Counted from the stretch's first letter, positions 51,101 to 62,172 are shown. The stretch is DNA of 64,000 nt from Dallia pectoralis (GCA_029465975.1 CM055761.1:7159998-7223997); one strand, 5' to 3'. Notes: generated by a model from the sequence alone, not told the origin. Program-made: numbers and translations.

Positions 51101-52139
51101 ACTATAGATCTTGTGTAACGTACTGAGGTGTTGGATATTTGGTAGTTGATTTATTATGTGAAATGATTGCCAGAAGTCTGCAACCCAAACATGTTGCTAG
51201 ATAAACTATCTGTGGTATGTACGATCAGACGCAGGTTTATTTGCCAAGTCTGTTTACACAGACGCAAGGATTTCTATTCCCGGATCCCTAGCTACCGCAT
51301 TTAGAACGCACATTTTAAGCACATACACAAACAGAGCAAAACACACAACACGAACAATGTAAGATCTATAGGAAGGAATGTGTTTAAACGTATGAGGTTA
51401 AATATAATGTATGTACAGATGAGCTCAGACATTTGTTTTTTCAAGTGTAAGAACTATCCCTACTCTTACCAACCTTCACTAAAATGTATTTCTAAACCTA
51501 AATGGGCCTAACCCTAAATGCTTATGCCTGAACATAAAAATCATACACTTCCTGTACGCCAGTGCTACAAAGAGGCAGGCTCCAATTAATTTCCAAATGG
51601 AGCGAGCGAATCTCTGCGACAGTGGGCGGAGCTACGGTCTACGATAAAATCTCACAGCGGCAGCGACATTTAAGTGTTGAGAGTTGTTCAACGTAATTCC
51701 ATTTTTTAGCGAGCAAACAACCAATGGCAGGGCATGTTCTCTGCATCTTCAAATCCCTTCTCTTTTCTAATAGCTAGCGAGAAATGTGTTATTGCGAGGT
51801 CTGATGCGTCTATGGCCTCATAAAATGCATAAAAATATGTATGCATGGAAGAATATCTCAGTGATCGTAAGGATCGAGGCCGAGTGAGTCTGTATCACGT
51901 GTCACTCTGAAATAATTGAACTGGCGTTGTGTTGATGCGCGATACATTTTTAGTAGTGGAGTCACACAAACAATATATACTTCAGAAAGTGTTTAGAAAG
52001 ACACGCCCCCCGCCTGAGCGGTCAGTGTGCACGTAGCAGTAGCCCAAAACCGCATTTGGCCCAATGGGGACCTGCTTTAGAAAACGTTTTGCGGTTTTAT
52101 TTCATTTGTGGGGACTTCTGGTTCCCACATGGACACAGA
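51101..52139. other. Intergenic fyb2-dab1, unique DNA
   Basis: No coding similarity on either strand. In particular no complement C8A or C8B exon was recognised. Confidence 0.55.
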
Positions 52140-52312
52140 GGAAAGTATCACACACACACACTCTCACACACACACTCACACTCTCACACACTCTCACACA
52201 CACACTCTCTCACACTCTCACACTCTCACACTCTCACTCTCTCACTCTCTCACTCTCTCACTCTCTCACTCTCACACTCTCTCACTCTCACACTCTCACA
52301 CTCTCACACAGA
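52140..52312. repeat. CACACTCTCA simple repeat
   Basis: Mixed (CA)n/(CT)n runs: ACACACACACTCTCACAC then CTCTCACTCTCACTCTCTCA. Confidence 0.93.
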
Positions 52313-52680
52313 GAGATTATTAAGATCCAGTTAATCATTGGGATGTGTTTAATAGTAACAGTTATACATGGTGAAGATGTAAATCAACCCAAAAGAAAAG
52401 TCGTCTAAAAATCCACGGTAGAATGCTGTCGTATTCGTAAAGATAAAAATAATGTGTCAATTTACATTAAGAAACCGTTATCTGAGGTAAGGTTAAAATA
52501 GGTCTATAAATGTTACGTAATCAAACAGCGTGTTTCCCTTTAGTCCTCTTTCATCCAAACAGAATTATTTATCAATGTGTTTATCCAAAGGATTCTAAAT
52601 ACACAAAGACCCCTGGCCATAAAATAGAGTCACTGGCATCACAGTTGATGGTGTAGCATTCTAGCAGAGATGTACAAGAT
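52313..52680. other. Intergenic unique DNA
   Basis: AT-rich, nothing recognised. May form part of the dab1 3' UTR or lie beyond it. Confidence 0.45.
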
Positions 52681-53110
52681 GGCTAGGCAGATGGACAGAG
52701 ACTGGGAGACAGACAAATGAGCTGGACAGGGGGTGAAGAGAGACAGACAGAGACTGGGAGACAGACAGATGAGCTGAACAGGGGGTGAAGAGAGACAGAC
52801 AAAGACTGGGAGACAGACAGATGAGCTGAACAGGGGGTGAAGAGAGACAGACAGAGACTGGGAGACAGACAGATGAGCTGGACAGGGGGGATGAGAGACA
52901 GACAGAGACTGGGAGACAGGGCGACAGAGAGATGAGCATGACATGGGTTGATGAGAGACGACAGAGACAGACAGGGAGACAGAGACATGGAGACAGAAAG
53001 ACGAGCATGACAGGGGGTGATGAGAGACAGACAGGGAGACAGAGAAAGAGTCAGGGAGACAGAGAGAGACATGGAGATAAATAGACAGGCACAGACAGCC
53101 AGACAGATTG
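52681..53110. repeat. About 60-bp tandem repeat (CAGACAGAGACTGGGAGA)
   Basis: Five good copies of GACAGACAGAGACTGGGAGACAGACAGATGAGCTG plus AACAGGGGGTGAAGA, shortening to degenerate GACAGACAGGGAGACAGAGA units after 52910. Confidence 0.9.
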
Positions 53111-53484
53111 ACAAACAAAGGAAATGTTGGTATTGCTTGATACCTTCTGGTTGCATAACTGAAGCCTGTCTATTTTATGGCACAGAAGTCCTGTGGACAT
53201 AATATCTATATTATCATCATGTTATTAGAATTATTATTATTTACAAAATGAGTTTGGCAAACAGGCGATCGTTTCCCTTAAAGCCATGTGACAGTGTTAC
53301 TTCCAGCAGAGTTCACTCCGGCAACTTGACAGACTTAGAAAATAAAAATTCATTTTCCGTGTTTCCGTTTCAATCCATTTTGTACAAAAGCTATAATAGA
53401 GAATGAGCTGTTCAATCACAGAATTAGTTAGTTTGGCAACATCCATCTGAAGCCCAGCGCTGCCCGGTTGTTTTGGCAATGCCA

Positions 53485-53532
53485 GTCCATGCCAGCCGAT
53501 GCCAGCCGATGCCAGCCGATGCCAGCCGATGC
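53485..53532. repeat. 10-bp repeat GCCAGCCGAT
   Basis: Five tandem copies of GCCAGCCGAT. Confidence 0.9.
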
Positions 53533-53764
53533 CGGTTAGGTTGGCAACATTTATGCCCCTTAGTCGATTCTCGCCAAATCCATCAGAGAAGAAAGATTTG
53601 GCCACAGACTGTGTTAGTGTGTGAGTACACATATGTGTGGGATCACTGTGTGTGTATACAGTTTGTGAGCACTGAATGTGTGTGTGTGTGTGTACATTGC
53701 ACCTATGCCTGAGTCTATATCTGCATAGTGATTCAGCAGACACTCACAGGTCAGAAAGAGGAAA

Positions 53765-54005
53765 CTCCCAAACAGCCAGATGTAAAGATCCCAATAAACC
53801 GGCGAATCAGATGTAAAGATCCCAGTAAACCGGCCAATCAGATGGAAAGATCCCAGTGAACCGGCCAATCAGATGGAAAGATCCCAGTGAACCGGTCCGT
53901 CAGATGTAAAGATCCCAATAAACCGGCCAATCAGATGTAAAAATCCCTTATAAACCGGCCAATCAGATGTAAAGATCCCAATAAACCGGCCAATCAAATA
54001 ACAGT
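53765..54005. repeat. About 31-bp tandem repeat (AAACCGGCCAATCAGATG)
   Basis: Seven or eight copies of GATGTAAAGATCCCAATAAACCGGCCAATCA. Each copy contains CCAAT. Likely within the dab1 3' UTR or just beyond it. Confidence 0.92.
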
Positions 54006-54075
54006 CCCAGCGTAGAAATCATTGCTCATCCTACTGCAGTCACGAAGTGTGTCCATGTTTGATGCAGAGGTTGAG

Positions 54076-54106
<31 letters not shown>

Positions 54107-54261
54107 GAGGTAGGGGAGCCAACAACTGATTTGAGGGTTAAAGGGAAATAAAGAGTGAGGAAGAGAAAAGGAGGAAGAGTGTAGGGTCCTTTGTTAGAGC
54201 GGAGGCCAGGCTGTTGCAAGAGCATCACACACACACAGCAGCGTTGGTCAGGCCAGTGTCT

Positions 54262-54327
54262 CTATTTCTTCCCCTTGTTGATCTGGGCGTAGAGAGGATC
54301 CTTCCGCTGCTGACAGAGTTCCTTCCC
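54262..54327 (-). CDS. dab1: dab1 last exon (alternative-looking C-terminus)
   Basis: 66 nt encoding GKELCQQRKDPLYAQINKGK K and TAG. Acceptor TGCCTGCCTAG|GGG. It joins exon 58099-58247 in phase 0. The LYAQIN sequence looks like a tyrosine motif. Mammalian DAB1 as I know it ends quite differently, so this may be an alternative or fish-specific terminal exon. Confidence 0.7.
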   Translation of the reverse strand, partial: GKELCQQRKDPLYAQINKGKK

Positions 54328-57300
54328 CTAGGCAGGCAGAGACCAGACACTGTTAGCATATACACCCCGACCCAGCTCCTTTTCTGTCTCCTTATCCCAG
54401 CCCCTCTCTTCAGCTGCAACACATGCCATTCCTGCTGTCACCACCAGATGGCAGTAGCACCCCTCTGTCGACACTGACCTGCGTCAGGAGTGGGTCAAGG
54501 CTGTGAGAGCCCAAATATACATAGAAAATACCCTCTAACCCAGCAGTTCAGGGAGTCCCTCTTATTCCATCTAAATCTGTCAGATATCTTACTGAACAAT
54601 GGATCTATCACTGTCAAGACCGACTGTACTGCTTGTCTGACTCTGATACTAGCATCACTATAATTACGTCTGCTTCACTTCCGCAGAAGTGTGTGTGTGT
54701 GGGCGACTGAAACTGTGGAACATATCCAAGCATGGTTACATGGCTGTGCTTACAACAGTCAGAACAGTGTCATTATCGTGCACATAATTACATGACAGGG
54801 GGGCGTCACACAGGTTCACGCTGACACGTGATTGGCTGTTCCGTCCGGCATGCCCGCGTTATGAGAGCAGTGTTAAGCTTACTTCCCGCCCGTCCTCCTA
54901 CTCTTGATTCTGACTGATTGGATTTCAGATTTTCATCCCGGGTATTCTTAATGAATGCTAATTAAAAGCGGTCGTTAGCGGGGTTTAGAACACGGCCCGG
55001 TGTGACAGCAGGAAACACTGTCATTTCATAGTTCTGTCTGTGTGGACATTGACTGCCAGCACTCAGTCCCTTCTACGGTTGGAGTCGATGGGAATACACA
55101 ATAAACATCAACAGGTGTACATGGGTTCCTCATGGATGGATGTTTGGACCAAGATGAAGAATACAGTGACGTCAGGCCAGCAGACACCACCACACTGTTT
55201 AATAAACACACACACACACTCTGTCTTTCTCCACCGGGTATACTCACACACCTCTGGTGGCTTAAGGGAGAGCGCACGCACACGCACACGCACACACACA
55301 CACAAGCATCAGACCAAGCAACAGGCAGGACAAACGAGAGAATAAAGGAGAGAGAGAAAGGAGTGGGTGAGAAAGAGCGAGAGAAAGAGAGGGTTGAGAG
55401 AGAGAAAAAGATGAAGGTGTTGGAAAGACAAAGAGATGGAGAGAGAGAGGGGCGGAGACGGGGAGGCATTTGAAAGAGAGAAAAGAGAGAGGGAGGTATG
55501 GGAGAGAGAGGGAGGGGGAGGCATGGGAGAAAGAGAGAGGAAGGTATGGGAGAGAGAGAGAGAGAGAGAGAGGGAGGTATGGGAGAAAGAGAGAGCATAG
55601 GAGAAAAGGAAGGAGAGAGAACAGGGCAGTGAGAGAGGGATCAGTGAAGGTGTGGAACATGCAGTCGTACAGTAAGCAAAGGAAGGGACCTACCCAGAAC
55701 CCAGAACTCAGAACCCAGCCAGCGTCTATCTAGCTGTCCGCAGCGGGACTGGTCTGGGCTGGACTAGAACCTGCTGTCTCACTGGGACACGGAGAACCAG
55801 ACCCACATGCCTGGAGAGGGGTCGTTGGAGAAGGCAAGGGAGAGGGGAGTGAAGAGGAGGAAGTAAGGAGAAGAGGAGGTGGGGAGAAGAGAGGAGGGTA
55901 ATATAGAAAAAGAGAAATTGTTGCAGTTCAACGCAGGATATAAAAAGAGGATACCGACAGCCAAGGGACAGAGTAGCAGAGTACTAAAGGTGAGAAAACA
56001 CGCACGCACGCACACACACATCTGTTATAAAAGCCTTTTAGAGTCTAGTCTATTGATTCCTCAGTCTTTAGACCTCCCTCCCCAGTCACAGAGAGTGGGA
56101 GAGTTTTACTGTCTTTCTTTTTCTACTCTCCTCCCAATTCGATTCGCTTTATTGGCATGACACACCGTGTACGTACTGCCAAAGCATATAAGGAGGTAAC
56201 ATAAACCATTAGAAATCAACAACAATTACATTTAATTATGGCATTCGGTTAAATAAAAAATAAAACAAAAGCCAACATTTCTCTCGGACGCAGAACATCA
56301 TTAAATCCACATAGAACATTGTTAAATAAACAACAGTTATGGTATTCAGTTTAATAGAAACATAAATCACTAATATTAAAATGAAAAATTAGAAGGGTTA
56401 TATACAGTGGATATAAAAAGTCTATACAGCCCTGTTAAAATGCCAAGTTTATGTGATGTGGATTTTTTTTGAAAAAGATAAATTATGTCAGAACCTTTTC
56501 CACCTTTAATGTGACCTATGTGTATCTCTCCCTCCCTCCCTCCCCCTCTAGCTCCCCTCCATCTCTCTTTTCTCTCCCCCCTCTCTCTCCCTCCCCCTCT
56601 GTAGCTCCCCTCCATCTCTCTTTCCTCTCTCCCCCCTCTCAGTCCACCCCCCTCTCTCCCTCCCTCCCTCCCCATCTCTAGCTCCCCTCCATCTCTCTCT
56701 CTCTCCCTCTCCCTCCCTCCCTTCCTGTCTATGTGTCTCTATACAGAACTGCTTTATAAGCTTGCATAAGGCAGTTGTTCTAAAACCTCTCCCCGGGGAG
56801 CCCGAGGCATTTCATGATTCTGTTCTATCTCTGAACTAGCGCAGCTCACCGGATTCCCCAATCAAAAGCCTGCTGATCAGTCGAACCAGGTGTGCCAGTT
56901 GTGGAACAGATCACATGTGGGTCACGGCTGGGGGTCCTCCGCTGAGACATGAGAGCTACCGGCGTGAAGCATAATGTTCCCTCGTTGCTGTCATGTTCAC
57001 TCCTCTGACATGGTACCAGTCTCCAACTGTCTCTCATTTATCCGTTCTGTCTTAGACAGCAGTCTAATATTAATCCTAACTGGTGCCCAAATAGCGAACT
57101 CTTAACTAAAGACACTGCCTGTTTTCTGAATCGGGACAGGGACACCGACGTTTCTCTGGTTTAACCACCTGTTAGGGAAACTATCGTAATATTTCATAAA
57201 TATCTTAATGGCAGATCTGGAATTTGTAAGTGATCCTGTTGTAGTCTAGTCTAGTCCAATCTAGTCTAGTATTGTCTAATCCAGTCTAGTCTAGTCTAGT

Positions 57301-57971
57301 CCAATCTAGTCTAGTATTCTCTAATCCAGTCTAGTCCAGTCCAGTCTAGTCTAGTCTAGTCCAGTCCAGTCCAATCTAGTCCAGTCCAATCCAGTCTAGA
57401 CCAATCTAGTCTAGTATTGTCTAACCCAGTATAGTCCAGTCCAGTCTAGTCTAGTCCAATCTAGTCTAGTATTGTCTAATCCAGTCTAGTCCAGTCCAGT
57501 CTAGTCCAGTCCAATCTAGTCCAGCCCAGTCCAGTCCAGTCTAGTCCAGTCCATGACATAGGTCTTGCATTCCTTTTCATTTGTTTCTCCACTGTCAGGT
57601 TGACAACAATATTACAACACCATATAGTCTCCCATTCCCGTCTGCACCAGTTATTCTCTCTCCATTTCTCTCGTATCTGCACACTCTCTCTCCATTTCTC
57701 TCATTTCTGCACTCTCTCCATTTCTCTCATTTCTGCACTCTCTCCATTTCTCTCATTTCTGCACTCTCTCTCTCTCATGAATTGGTGCATAATACATATT
57801 AATTGCCCCAGAACAGAGCCAGGTATATGGTGCTACAGAGAGTGATGGATGGAGCAACCTGCTTACATTAATAACATCTTAATGATCTGCCTGACACCAC
57901 CAGGAGCTCATTAACACTTTACAGAGTGAGCACATACCGACACGTGCACACGCACACACACACACACGCAC

Positions 57972-58008
<37 letters not shown>

Positions 58009-61000
58009 TACAAGATAGTAGCCAATCAGAGAGAGTGAGCGGTGACGTGGTCACACTGCCTATTAATCATGACATCACAAGCACAGACAGGTTCTCACCA
58101 CGTCCTCCTCCCCACTGCGACTGGGGCTGCCCTCAACGTCGCCGAATGAATCGTCCGTGGGGGGGTCCGTGGCGTCCGTGGGGGGGTCACTGACATGAGA
58201 CGCCGATGATTTGGAGGGAGAACACAGCCTTGGGGCTGGGGTCGGAGCTGGGGGAGAGAAAGATGAGGGGTGGGAGGTGAAAAAAACTATTTCCTTTTTG
58301 AATTGGTCTTTATTTTTTCAGACAACTGACACTCTTTTGTTCCCAGCCACACCCTCCACCCCAGCTACACCCCCCACCCCAGCTACACCCTCCACCCCAG
58401 CCACACCCTCCACCCCAGCTACACCCTCCACCCCAGCTACACCCCCCACCCCAGCTACACCCCCCACCCCAGCTACACCCTCCACCCCAGCTACACCCCC
58501 CACCCCAGCTACACCCTCCACCCCAGCTACACCCTCCACCCCAGCTACACCCCCCACCCCAGCCACACCCTCCACCCCAGCCACACCCTCCACCCCAGCC
58601 ACACCCCCACCCCAGCCACACCCTCCACCCCAGCCACACCCTCCACCCCAGCTACACCCTCCACCCCAGCTACACCCTCCACCCCAGCTACACCCTCCAC
58701 CCCAGCTACACCCTCCACCCCAGCTACACCCCCCACCCCAGCCACACCCTCCACCCCAGCCACACCCTCTACCCCAGCCACACCCCCCACCCCAGCCACA
58801 CCCTCCACCCCAGCCACACCCTCCACCCCAGCTACACCCTCCACCCCAGCCACACCCTCCACCCCAGCCACACCCTCCACCCCAGCTACACCCTCCATCC
58901 CAGCTACACCCTCCCTCCCAGCTACACTTTCCACCCTAGCCACAACCCAATCCCAGCTACACCCTCTCTCACAGACACTCCCCCCTCCCAACCACACCCT
59001 CCTCCCTAAGACCTCAGCCTCACTCCCAGCCCCTTCAAACACCCCCGGGCAAGACATGATCGTTCCGGGCTCCAATGTATCTGAGCATACGTGAGTTGGT
59101 GGAGGGCGTGGTGGAGGTGACAGGTGTGAGGTTGAGCTGAGAGATGTCAAAGTCATCACAGTCCTCCGTGTCGGCAGCCGTGCCCACCCGGCTGAAATAA
59201 GAGCTGAAGGCCTCAGAGGTCCCCGCTAGACTGTGCTGCTGGTCCCCCATCTTAGCTGGCATGGCCGGGGGCTTCGCTAGTTGGAAATCCTTAAACATCT
59301 CCTACAGAGGACAGAAAAGGACAGAAGAAGACAGAAGGGGACAGAAGAGGACAGAAGAAGACAGAAGAGGACAGAAGAAGACAGAAGGGGACAGAAGAGG
59401 ACAGAAGAAGACAGAAGAGGACAGAAGAAAACAGAAGAGGACAGAAGAGGACAGAAGGGGACAGAAGAGGACAAAAGAAGACAGAAGAGGACAGAAGAAA
59501 ACAGAAGAGGACAGAAGAAAACAGAAGAAAACAGAAGAGGACAGAAGAGGACAGAAGAAGACAGATGAGGTTAAAGCTATAAAGCCTTGGCGTCTTGGTT
59601 TGACATTGCAGAGGTTAAAACGGAATTGATGGAGGGAGACCTTGCTCATCTTCTGCCCCGTTTGCCCTGCATGATGGGGACTGGAGGCTGATGACGGGGC
59701 CAGGTTAGAGGCAGCCCCAGAGGCTGCGAGGCTGTCACAGGGTTGATTGACAGGGAGGAACATGGCAGGCATGGCAGGTAGAGATCCTGGCTGGGTTGGG
59801 AGGTAGGCCGTAGCAGGGAAACCTAGACACAGGTCATCGTTCGTCACTTTGTGAGTGTGAGCACATGAAAGTGAATAATGTTCGGTGGGCAGCTTGCAAC
59901 ACGTCAACCCTACAGAAATGTGTCGCTTTGGTGAACTTCTGTCAGGGCTTCATTATATTCTAGAAACACTCCTGGGTTGGCAAGAAAAATCGAAGAATAA
60001 ATCCCTCAAACGTCGGCGTATGCCGTGTTTGTGGATAAGCATGTGCTTAAGTGAAGTACAAACATAACCTTTAGCAAGGTTCATCATCATTAGTGTGGCT
60101 GGCCGTCACACTGGCTTCAGGGGATATAACCGGCAGCGTGGACACATGGTATATAACACAGGGGATATAAGCGGCAGCGTGGACACGTGGTATATAACAC
60201 AGGGGATATAACCGGCAGCGTGGACACGTGGTATATAACACAGGGGATATAACACGTGGTATATAACACAGGGGATATAACACGTGGTATATAACACAGG
60301 GTATATAACACATGGTATATAACACAGGGGATATAACCGGCAGCGTGGACACGTGGTATATAACACAGGGGATATAACCGGCAGCGTGGACACGTGGTAT
60401 ATAACACAGGGGATATAACACAGGGTATATAACACAGGGTATATAACACAGGGTATATAACACAGGGTATATAACACAGGGTATATAACACAGGGTATAT
60501 AACACAGGGGATATAACCGGCAGCGTGGACACGTGGTATATAACACAGGGGATATAACACAGGGTATATAACACAGGGTATATAACACAGGGTATATAAC
60601 ACAGGGTATATAACACAGGGTATATAACACAGGGGATATAACACAGGGTATATAACACAGGGTATATAACACAGGGTATATAACACAGGGTATATAACAC
60701 AGGGTATATAACACAGGGTATATAACACAGGGTATATAACACAGGGTATATAACACAGGGTATATAACACAGGGTATATAACACAGGGTATTTTTAAGGC
60801 AGTCTGGTGTTCCTATCGAATGATGTAGTGGGAATCGCTGAACGCAACACTCCAATGTAAAACCAAATAGGTCTTATTTCAGAGCATTTTATTTAGAATA
60901 CTTCCAAAACTTCCCAATTCTCCAATTGTCAAGATTTGGTGATTAGGTAACGCAAAAAGGATTAGAATTGTGGTTAATTTTAGGGCTAGGGAATTTTTTA

Positions 61001-61059
61001 TTTTATAATAGTCTTTTTTTATCGTCCTCACATTGATAGGAATTATAGCCGGTGAATGT

Positions 61060-61090
<31 letters not shown>

Positions 61091-62172
61091 GGTGTGTGTA
61101 TGTGTGTCTGTGTATCTTTGTGTGTGTGTGTGTGTGTGTTTATACCTGCTCCTGTCATGTGTCTGTGTGTGTGCGTGTGTGTCTGTGTATGCGTGTGTGT
61201 GTCTGTGTGTGTTAGGTGTGTATGTGTGTGTCTTGTGTATACCTGCTCCTGTCATGGCTGCCCACTGCTGTTGTGTAGCAGGGAAGAGGTTGGCCTGGCC
61301 CCAAATGAGAGGCTGGCCTCCAGGCAGGACCTGGGCCACAGGGAGAGACTGACCCAGCGGCGACTGGACCCCGAATAGAGGACCAGCCTGGGCCGCAAAC
61401 GCCTGCTGGGACCACACCTGCCCTGGAGGTACTGCCCCCATCGTCACATAACCTGGGCATAAAGACGCGTCATACAGAGAGACTCTAACACATCACGCCA
61501 CTGACAACTGGACTCTACATTAATCTGGAATGTGTCAGTGGTAACTATAATCATCAGATTTACTCTCCATGCACAGAGACGCAGACACATGAACAGACAG
61601 ACAGACAGGCAGGCAGGCAGGCACACAGACACAGACACAGAAACCCAGACACACAGACAAACCCAGACACACAGACAAACCCAGACACACAGACAAACCC
61701 AGACACACAGACAAACCCAGACACACAGACAAACCCAGACACACAGACAAACCCAGACAAACCCAGACAAACCCAGACACACAGACAAACCCAGACTGGT
61801 TCAGGAGGGGAGAAGGGTTGAAAGGGAAGTGGAGAGGAAACAAGAGATGAAGGTGAAGAGGAGGTCAGGGAACAGGAAAGTAGTTCCATCCTACCTGAGG
61901 GAACGGAGGAAGGATTGAAGGGCGTAAATAGTTCTGTGGGGTTCTGCAGACCCAGAGACCGGTCCAGTGTGTTGGCTGGTGAGGCTGGTGTCTGGAGAGA
62001 GGGGAAGGAAAAAACATAGATGTTCCCACATGGGACAAACACACACCAACACGATTCACCCCGGCAGTGACATCATAACCCAGGTCAAAGGTCGTAAGGG
62101 GATACTCACGGAAGGGGAGTAGATGTCCGGGAGTGTGGAGATGTCCCCGAAAAGCTCTAATTGGTTGATATT
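54262..62172 (-). CDS. dab1: Disabled-1 adaptor, C-terminal seven exons
   Basis: Cytoplasmic adaptor of the Reelin pathway; binds NPxY tails of VLDLR/ApoER2 and is phosphorylated by Src-family kinases in migrating neurons. Exons, in phase: 62110-62172, 61895-61991, 61243-61452, 59641-59822, 59091-59301, 58099-58247, 54262-54327; 325 codons plus stop. Recognised stretches: NINQLELFGDIST, YVTMGAVPPGQVWSQQ, VAQVLPGGQPLIWGQ, LFPATQQQW, KDFQLAKPP, TSEAFSSYFSRVG and DDCDDFDISQLNLTPVTSTT-like sequence, then PPTPAPR..SPSKSSASH, all in the order of vertebrate DAB1. The PTB domain and the regulated tyrosines lie in exons beyond the right edge. The last exon ends DPLYAQINKGKK rather than the C-terminus I know from mammals. 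Confidence 0.94.
54328..55200. other. dab1 intron, unique DNA
   Basis: Intronic sequence upstream of the last exon on the gene strand; no features. Confidence 0.5.
55205..55625. repeat. CA tracts and GA-rich repeat
   Basis: CA runs (55205-55220, 55275-55305) followed by GAGAGAGAAAGAG and GGAGGTATGGGAGAGAGAG units (55335-55620). Confidence 0.85.
55626..56120. other. dab1 intron, purine-rich unique DNA
   Basis: No coding similarity; a short ACCCAGAACCCAGAACTCAG repeat near 55690. Confidence 0.5.
56130..56400. mobile_element. Interspersed repeat fragment
   Basis: Starts CAATTCGATTCGCTTTATTGGCATGAC and continues with TGCCAAAGCATATAAGG, a dispersed fish repeat I recognise from 3' UTRs and introns. 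Class unknown to me. Confidence 0.4.
56400..56520. mobile_element. DNA-transposon end fragment
   Basis: ATACAGTGGATATAAAAAGTCTA followed by CCTGTTAAAATG and CAGAACCTTTTCCACCTTTA is the end of a common fish DNA transposon (TA-flanked). Only the terminal 120 bp remain. Confidence 0.5.
56521..56728. repeat. CT-rich low-complexity tract
   Basis: CTCCCTCCCTCCC and AGCTCCCCTCCATCTCTCTT blocks repeated about four times. Confidence 0.85.
56729..57235. other. dab1 intron, unique DNA
   Basis: No repeats or coding similarity seen. Confidence 0.5.
57236..57556. repeat. Pentanucleotide array (TCTAG/TCCAG)
   Basis: About 64 five-base units, TCTAG, TCCAG and TCCAA mixed. A longer pattern (CTAGTATTGTCTAATCCAG) recurs at about 57265, 57310, 57410 and 57465, showing higher-order duplication. 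Confidence 0.94.
57650..57775. repeat. 26-bp repeat (CTCCATTTCTCTCATTTCTG)
   Basis: Four copies of TCTCCATTTCTCTCATTTCTGCACTC with small variants. Confidence 0.9.
57940..58005. repeat. CA microsatellite
   Basis: Interrupted (CA)n. Confidence 0.92.
58099..58247 (-). CDS. dab1: dab1 exon (PPTPAPR region)
   Basis: 149 nt encoding (P)PTPAPRLCSPSKSSASHVS, a duplicated DPPTDATDPPTDD stretch and GDVEGSPSRSGEEDV. Matches the SPPTPAPR.SSPSKSSASH region of mammalian DAB1. Acceptor CTCCCCCAG, donor GTG|GTGAGA. Confidence 0.92.
58340..58938. repeat. 18-bp minisatellite (CCAGCTACACCCTCCACC)
   Basis: About 33 copies of an 18-bp unit with C/T variation (AGCCACAC/AGCTACAC; CCTCC/CCCCC). It is in an intron of dab1; open frames through it (Ala-Thr-Pro) are artefacts of the 18-bp period. 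One copy is a base short near 58605. Confidence 0.95.
59091..59301 (-). CDS. dab1: dab1 exon (DDFDISQLNL region)
   Basis: 211 nt encoding EMFKDFQLAKPPAMPAKMGD, SLAGTSEAFSSYFSRVG and DDFDISQLNLTPVTSTTPST. Almost identical to the corresponding mammalian DAB1 segment in its second half. Donor C|GTATGC. Confidence 0.97.
59305..59572. repeat. 10-bp repeat (ACAGAAGAGG)
   Basis: About 26 copies of ACAGAAGAGG/ACAGAAGAAG/ACAGAAGGGG, starting 4 bp beyond the acceptor of the neighbouring dab1 exon. On the gene strand it is a CTTCTGTCCT pyrimidine tract feeding that acceptor. Confidence 0.95.
59641..59822 (-). CDS. dab1: dab1 exon (FPATAYLPTQP region)
   Basis: 182 nt encoding (G)FPATAYLPTQPGSLPAMPA, SPHHAGQTGQKMSK. 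Corresponds to QFPPAAFMPTQ ... RQKMGK of mammalian DAB1. Donor AAG|GTCTCC is poor. Confidence 0.9.
59823..60118. other. dab1 intron, unique DNA
   Basis: No feature seen. Confidence 0.5.
60119..60792. repeat. 14-bp array (TATATAACACAGGG) with longer units
   Basis: About 40 copies of TATATAACACAGGG and GATATAACACAGGG, interspersed with a longer unit (GATATAACCGGCAGCGTGGA then CACGTGGTATATAACACAGG) repeated about eight times. Every unit carries a TATATAA or GATATAA word, and the long unit adds CACGTG. Confidence 0.95.
60793..61055. other. dab1 intron, unique DNA
   Basis: AT-rich; nothing recognised. Confidence 0.5.
61056..61240. repeat. TG microsatellite with a duplicated exon edge
   Basis: Interrupted (TG)n. 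Embedded at 61141-61159 is a 19-bp exact copy (TATACCTGCTCCTGTCATG) of the neighbouring exon-donor boundary at 61238-61256. Confidence 0.9.
61243..61452 (-). CDS. dab1: dab1 exon (YVTMGAVPPGQVW region)
   Basis: 210 nt encoding (G)YVTMGAVPPGQVWSQQAFA, PVAQVLPGGQPLIWGQANLF and PATQQQWAAMTGA. Donor G|GTATAC is followed by a CA/TG tract. Confidence 0.95.
61590..61797. repeat. 18-bp repeat (CCCAGACACACAGACAAA)
   Basis: About eight copies with shortened ones near 61755, preceded by CAGACAGACAGGCAGGCAGG. Confidence 0.93.
61895..61991 (-). CDS. dab1: dab1 exon (TPASPANTLDRSLGL region)
   Basis: 97 nt encoding TPASPANTLDRSLGLQNPTE LFTPFNPSSVPS(G). Equivalent in position to TPATPGD...VPSG of mammalian DAB1 but more diverged. 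Acceptor CTCTCCAG, donor G|GTAGGA. Confidence 0.88.
62110..62172 (-). CDS. dab1: dab1 exon (NQLELFGDIST region)
   Basis: 63 nt (21 codons) encoding NINQLELFGDISTLPDIYSP S. Matches QLELFGDMSTPPDI of mammalian DAB1. The first dab1 exon inside the window on the gene strand; everything upstream lies beyond 64000. Confidence 0.93.

Noticed and set aside
58211..59159. Proline/alanine frame (+) and Val-Glu-Gly-Val-Ala frame (-) of over 200 codons
   Set aside because: Both pass through the 18-bp intron array of dab1; the minus frame also runs out of phase into a real dab1 exon.
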